The notes under the pieces: generated by a model | Seen by the model: the letters and a program-made list of their open reading frames with translations, nothing else | Told to the model about the DNA's origin: nothing | Databases searched by the model: none | Shown: piece after piece, positions 6,545 through 9,408 of the stretch | How the letters are laid out: each line of letters begins with the position of its first letter | Numbering within the stretch: the stretch's first letter is position 1 | Translations under genes and position numbers: made by a program | Source of the DNA: Cellvibrionales bacterium UBA2618 | GTDB taxonomy: Bacteria > Pseudomonadota > Gammaproteobacteria > Pseudomonadales > Porticoccaceae | NCBI GenBank assembly: GCA_002339165.1 | Contig: DDJS01000121.1 | Coordinates: 1-9,408 of the forward strand | Reading direction: 5' to 3' | DNA: 9,408 nt

Positions 6545-7701
6545 TGCGCATTCCAGCTTGGCTTCAGATAGCGCTAGCGGCAACCCTGATATCCGGCTGT
6601 AGCTGGTTTGGGGATGACGACGATAACGAGATTCAACCAGCCGAACTCGAATCTTTCACCGAGCAGGTTGATCTCAAGCGGGTGTGGTCTAAATCTGTCG
6701 GTAGCTCCGACCAAAAATTCTGGCGCAGTCTCAGACCGAGCGCCAGCGACGAGGTGGTCTATGCTGCTAACCACCAAGGCAAGGTTAGCGCTCTAGCGAT
6801 AGCCGACGGCCGGCAGTTGTGGCGCACCGACCTCGAAATCGGCTTATCGGGGGGCGTAGGCTACGGCGCTGGGATGGTCATGGTCGGCAGCATCGAGGGC
6901 GAGGTGTATGCGCTGGATGCCGACGACGGCAGGGTAATGTGGTCGAGCCAACTGAGTTCTGAAGTACTCACCAGCCCGCAGAGCAACGGCGAGGTCGTGG
7001 TGGTGCAAACCATCGACGACAAAATTTATGCGCTGGACGCCGCCACCGGCGAAGAGCGCTGGCAACACGATGGCGACGCGCCGATCCTGTCGGTGCGCGG
7101 CACCAGCAGCGCGCTGGTCACCGATACTATGGTACTTGCTGGATTTGATTCCGGCAAACTGATCGCCTTCAACCCAGAAAACGGCGCTCTGATCTGGGAG
7201 GCGCGTCTGGCGCTGCCCAAGGGTCGCACCGAACTCGAGCGAATGGTGGATATCGACGGCGACCCACTGCTTGTGGGTGATGTCATTTACGCGGTCAGCT
7301 ATCAAGGACGGGTCGGCGCGATTACCCGTGGCACCGGTCGCAACCTGTGGTTTCAAGATAGCTCTTCGCACCAATCCCCAGCGCACGGCCAAGAACAAAT
7401 TTACGTGACCGAAGCCGACGACACCATGCGCGCCTTTCAGGCCGGTAGTGGCCGACCGGTGTGGGCTAATGAGCAATTATTTTTGCGCCGACTGACCGCA
7501 CCAACGGTGTTTGGTTCGACCGTCGCGGTGGCCGATGCAGAAGGTTATTTACACCTTTTAGATTCCGTTGACGGACATTTCGTCGGGCGTACCAAAGTCG
7601 ATGGCAGCGGCGTTGCCGCAACCATGCTCAGTCGCTCGGATCGCCTCATCGTTCAGGCCAACGACGGCTCGCTTACCGCCTACCGCATCGAGGCTCGTTA
7701 A
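6541..7701 (+). CDS. bamB: Outer membrane protein assembly factor BamB, lipoprotein
   Basis: Lipoprotein of the BAM complex, which folds beta-barrel proteins into the outer membrane; BamB binds BamA on the periplasmic side. The first 20 residues form a lipoprotein signal with lipobox LISGC, lipidation at C20, and Ser at +2, which fits outer-membrane sorting. An acidic DDDDNE linker follows. The rest is an eight-bladed PQQ-like beta-propeller: I count repeats of the type GKVSALAIADGRQLWRTD, GEVYALDADDGRVMW, DKIYALDAATGEERW, GKLIAFNPENGALIW, GRVGAITRGTGRNLW, DTMRAFQAGSGRPVW and GYLHLLDSVDGHFVG, closing with GSLTAYRIEA. GGAGAG (6529-6534) lies six bases before the ATG at 6541; a second ATG directly follows and could also be used. 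The start overlaps the yfgM stop, and the conserved hisS-yfgM-bamB-der order supports the call. Confidence 0.97.
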   Translation: MMRIPAWLQIALAATLISGCSWFGDDDDNEIQPAELESFTEQVDLKRVWSKSVGSSDQKFWRSLRPSASDEVVYAANHQGKVSALAIADGRQLWRTDLEIGLSGGVGYGAGMVMVGSIEGEVYALDADDGRVMWSSQLSSEVLTSPQSNGEVVVVQTIDDKIYALDAATGEERWQHDGDAPILSVRGTSSALVTDTMVLAGFDSGKLIAFNPENGALIWEARLALPKGRTELERMVDIDGDPLLVGDVIYAVSYQGRVGAITRGTGRNLWFQDSSSHQSPAHGQEQIYVTEADDTMRAFQAGSGRPVWANEQLFLRRLTAPTVFGSTVAVADAEGYLHLLDSVDGHFVGRTKVDGSGVAATMLSRSDRLIVQANDGSLTAYRIEAR

Positions 7702-7760
7702 TGACCACCACAGCATCCGGACTACCGAGGTCAACAACCGCGGTTTTTTTTAACCGATGA
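7701..7760 (+). CDS. Candidate 19-codon bridging ORF between bamB and der
   Basis: The frame begins with an ATG that shares one base with the bamB stop (TAATG, 7699-7703) and ends with a TGA that overlaps the der start (ATGA, 7757-7760). It would encode MTTTASGLPRSTTAVFFNR. GAGG at 7690-7693, seven bases upstream, could serve as its ribosome binding site. der itself has no Shine-Dalgarno, so translating this frame could deliver ribosomes to the der start and unfold the hairpins in the gap. The peptide matches nothing I know and may have no function of its own. A chance alignment of a short open frame is the main alternative. Confidence 0.35.
   Translation: MTTTASGLPRSTTAVFFNR
7724..7751 (+). 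terminator. Terminator-like hairpin with T8 tract between bamB and der
   Basis: ACCGAGG (7724-7730) pairs with CCGCGGT (7738-7744) around a 7-base loop with one A-G mismatch, followed directly by a run of eight T (7744-7751). This is the shape of an intrinsic terminator, though the stem is short. An alternative hairpin uses part of the same DNA: CGGTT (7741-7745), a T6 loop, then AACCG (7752-7756), ending exactly at the der ATG. The two cannot form together. If real, the site would reduce or regulate read-through from bamB into der. Confidence 0.4.
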
Positions 7761-9148
7761 TTCCGGTCATCGCCTTAGTCGGCCGGCCGAACGTTGGCAA
7801 ATCGACGCTGTTCAATCGACTCACCCGCAGTCGCGATGCGCTGGTGGCTAACTATTCGGGCCTCACCCGAGATCGCAAGTACGGCGATGGCGAGATGTTT
7901 GATCGCCGCTTTATGGTCATCGATACCGGCGGCATTAGCGGCGAAGAAGAAGGCATCGACGTCGAGATGGCCGAGCAGTCACTGCTGGCGATGGACGAGG
8001 CCGATGTGGTGCTGTTTATCGTCGACTGCCGCTCTGGCATCGTCTCTGCGGACTACATGATCGCGGAAAAATTACGGCGTAAAAACCGCTTGGTTTACTT
8101 GGTCGCCAACAAGATTGATGGCCTCGATCCGGCAGCCGCGCTGGCAGATTTTTATCAGCTGGGATTCGCCGGCATGTTCGCCACCACCGCAACCCACGGA
8201 CGCGGTGTGCGCTCGATGATGGAGGAGGTGCTGACCGCGTTTGAGGTGCCCAGCGATAACGCCGATGACCGCACCGACAGCATCAAGATCGGTGTTGTCG
8301 GGCGGCCCAACGTCGGCAAGTCAACACTGGTAAACCGCCTGCTCGGCGAGGATCGGGTGGTGGTGTTTGACCAACCGGGAACCACCCGCGACAGCGTCTA
8401 TATCGACTTTGAACGCCGTGGCCAAAACTACACCCTGATCGATACCGCTGGGGTGCGCAAGCGCAAAAACATCAAATTGGCGATTGAAAAGTTTTCCATC
8501 GTCAAGACCCTTCAAGCCATCGACGACGCCAACGTGGTGGTATTGATGATCGATGCCCAAGAGGGATTGGTAGAACAAGATTTACACCTCATCGGCTCGG
8601 TGATCGACGCTGGGCGCGGACTGGTGATTGGGATCAACAAGTGGGATGGCCTCGAACCGCAGCACCGCGATCACATCAAGGTCGAGATCAAGCGCCGTCT
8701 GATATTTGCCGATTTTGCCAAGGTCCACTTTATCTCCGCACTGCACGGCACCGGAGTTGGCAATCTGTACGATTCGATCGGGGCCGCCTACTCCGCGGCC
8801 ACTGACACCCTGAGTGCCTCGCGCCTGACCAAAGTCCTGGAGGGCGCAGTTGAAGATCACCAACCGCCAATGGTTCATGGTCGACGCGTTAAATTGCGGT
8901 TTGCCCACGCCGGTGGTCGCAACCCACCAGTGATCATTATTCACGGCAATCAAACCGACGCGGTGCCGGCCCAGTACACGCGCTATTTAGAGAAGATTTT
9001 TCGCCGCGAACTCGGGCTTCAAGGTACGCCAGTGCGGGTCGAGTATCGTACCGGCGACAACCCCTACAAGCACAAGGCGGTTGCCGCCGGCGACCGGCAG
9101 GGAATGAAGCGCAAAAAAATCGTCAAGTACAGCAAACGCAACGATTAA
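7757..9148 (+). CDS. der: Ribosome assembly GTPase Der (EngA)
   Basis: Essential GTPase with two tandem G domains and a C-terminal KH-like domain, acting in late 50S ribosomal subunit assembly. G domain 1 shows GRPNVGKS (residues 9-16), DTGG (56-59) and NKID (118-121). G domain 2 shows GRPNVGKS (182-189), DTAG (229-232) and NKWD (294-297). The KH-like end includes EDHQPPMVHGRRVKLRFAHAGG and VIIIHGNQ. The start is fixed: the P-loop begins at residue 9, and an in-frame TAA lies at 7751-7753. No Shine-Dalgarno is present; the ATG is preceded by TTTTTTTTAACCG. At 463 residues it is shorter than E. coli Der (490), mainly because the acidic linker between the G domains is short (around residues 164-176). 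The C-terminus is lysine-rich (KRKKIVKYSKRND). It is convergent with xseA, 41 bases away. Confidence 0.98.
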   Translation: MIPVIALVGRPNVGKSTLFNRLTRSRDALVANYSGLTRDRKYGDGEMFDRRFMVIDTGGISGEEEGIDVEMAEQSLLAMDEADVVLFIVDCRSGIVSADYMIAEKLRRKNRLVYLVANKIDGLDPAAALADFYQLGFAGMFATTATHGRGVRSMMEEVLTAFEVPSDNADDRTDSIKIGVVGRPNVGKSTLVNRLLGEDRVVVFDQPGTTRDSVYIDFERRGQNYTLIDTAGVRKRKNIKLAIEKFSIVKTLQAIDDANVVVLMIDAQEGLVEQDLHLIGSVIDAGRGLVIGINKWDGLEPQHRDHIKVEIKRRLIFADFAKVHFISALHGTGVGNLYDSIGAAYSAATDTLSASRLTKVLEGAVEDHQPPMVHGRRVKLRFAHAGGRNPPVIIIHGNQTDAVPAQYTRYLEKIFRRELGLQGTPVRVEYRTGDNPYKHKAVAAGDRQGMKRKKIVKYSKRND

Positions 9149-9179
9149 ACCTCCCCTCGCGAGTACGGCGAGCGCAGGT
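9149..9179. terminator. Hairpin between convergent der and xseA, possible shared terminator
   Basis: CTCGC (9156-9160) pairs with GCGAG (9168-9172) around a 7-base loop, and ACCT (9149-9152) pairs with AGGT (9176-9179) across a 3-by-3 internal loop. It fills most of the 41-base gap between two converging genes, where a two-way terminator is expected. Neither strand has a strong T-run: the xseA direction has only TTTAAT and the der direction has none. The 8-base palindrome CTCGCGAG (9156-9163) could compete for the left arm. Confidence 0.35.
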
Positions 9180-9189
9180 GGCAGCTGGT

Positions 9190-9408
9190 CTACGGCCGGC
9201 CCTCGTCCAGAAGAGTCAATGCGGTGGTGTCGGTGACCGCAAACACTATCTCACCATCGCCGACCTGCGCCTTTAACTGATCGCCGCTGCGCACCCCTTT
9301 TACCGATTTGACAACCGCGCCCTGGCCATTGCGGACGATGGCATAGCCACGAGCGACAGTCTTTAGCGGACTCACCGCGTCAAGTAGGTGGGCGGTTTGG
9401 GTGTAGCG
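9190..9408 (-). CDS. xseA: Exodeoxyribonuclease VII large subunit, C-terminal end (partial)
   Basis: The reading frame on the minus strand is open from the right window edge to a TAG at 9192-9190, giving the last 72 residues; the 5' part lies outside the window. XseA, with several XseB subunits, makes exonuclease VII, which degrades single-stranded DNA from both ends into oligonucleotides during repair. The visible segment has the family's C-terminal signature: a leucine-rich helix end (LLDAVSPLKTVARGYAIVRN), then GQGAVVKSVKGVRSGDQL and a final strand region around VGDGEIVFAV. The GTG at 9375-9373 is an internal valine codon, not a start. Presence of xseA next to der, convergent, agrees with the known neighbourhood in gammaproteobacteria (in E. 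coli yfgJ lies between them; it is absent here). Confidence 0.92.
   Translation of the reverse strand, partial: RYTQTAHLLDAVSPLKTVARGYAIVRNGQGAVVKSVKGVRSGDQLKAQVGDGEIVFAVTDTTALTLLDEGRP

Noticed and set aside
6844..7476. A 210-codon open frame on the minus strand opposite bamB
   Set aside because: It is the antisense shadow of a GC-rich gene with strong codon bias; bamB on the plus strand has clear propeller repeats and a lipobox, and the antisense product shows no recognisable domain.
7568..7595. A der promoter inside the bamB 3' end (TTGACG with TACCAA)
   Set aside because: The -35 is good but the -10 matches only three of six positions at 16-base spacing; not strong enough to list.
7744..7751. 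Programmed slippage on the T8 tract that would fuse the bridging ORF to der
   Set aside because: Shifting from the bridging frame into the der frame meets the TAA at 7751-7753 immediately, so no fusion product is possible.
8582..8953. A 123-codon minus-strand frame opposite der
   Set aside because: Shadow of the unmistakable der reading frame; no ribosome binding site or family features.

Overview
This window is a chromosomal housekeeping locus of a gammaproteobacterium. The gene order ndk, rlmN, ispG, hisS, yfgM, bamB, der, with xseA facing them at the right edge, is a conserved gammaproteobacterial neighbourhood. The proteins align closely with my memory of the E. coli versions: the RlmN and IspG active-site residues even carry the same numbers. 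The coding DNA is visibly GC-rich. I cannot name genus or species from sequence alone; an outer-membrane-type DUF3187 gene next to ndk would suit an environmental or marine lineage, but that is only a guess.

Layout. Positions 1-396 hold no intact gene. The first 240 bases are AT-rich (about 38% GC by hand count) and contain what looks like the broken 3' end of a gene (3-207) plus two inverted repeats. Next come a DUF3187 family exported protein (397-1398), then ndk (1570-1995) and rlmN (2017-3177), ispG (3274-4398), hisS (4486-5757), yfgM (5771-6544), bamB (6541-7701) and der (7757-9148), all on the + strand. The last 219 bases are the C-terminal end of xseA on the - strand, convergent with der. 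The best promoter lies upstream of ndk (1472-1500). hisS-yfgM-bamB are tightly packed (13-base gap, then a 4-base ATGA overlap) and are very probably co-transcribed.

How the genes fit together. The block mixes nucleotide metabolism (ndk), translation quality (rlmN, hisS), isoprenoid synthesis (ispG), envelope protein export and outer-membrane assembly (yfgM, bamB) and ribosome assembly (der). These are linked by long-conserved synteny rather than by one pathway. In many gammaproteobacteria pilF/pilW and rodZ lie between rlmN and ispG; here that gap is only 96 bases and both are absent.

I see no mobile element, CRISPR array, defence locus or other obviously undescribed system. The most interesting signals are small. 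First, the bamB-der junction has a 19-codon open reading frame that starts on the bamB stop (TAATG) and ends on the der start (ATGA), overlapping a terminator-like hairpin with a T8 tract in front of a der gene that lacks its own Shine-Dalgarno. Second, there is a perfect 26-base palindrome inside the DUF3187 gene. Third, the AT-rich left edge looks like a rearrangement scar.
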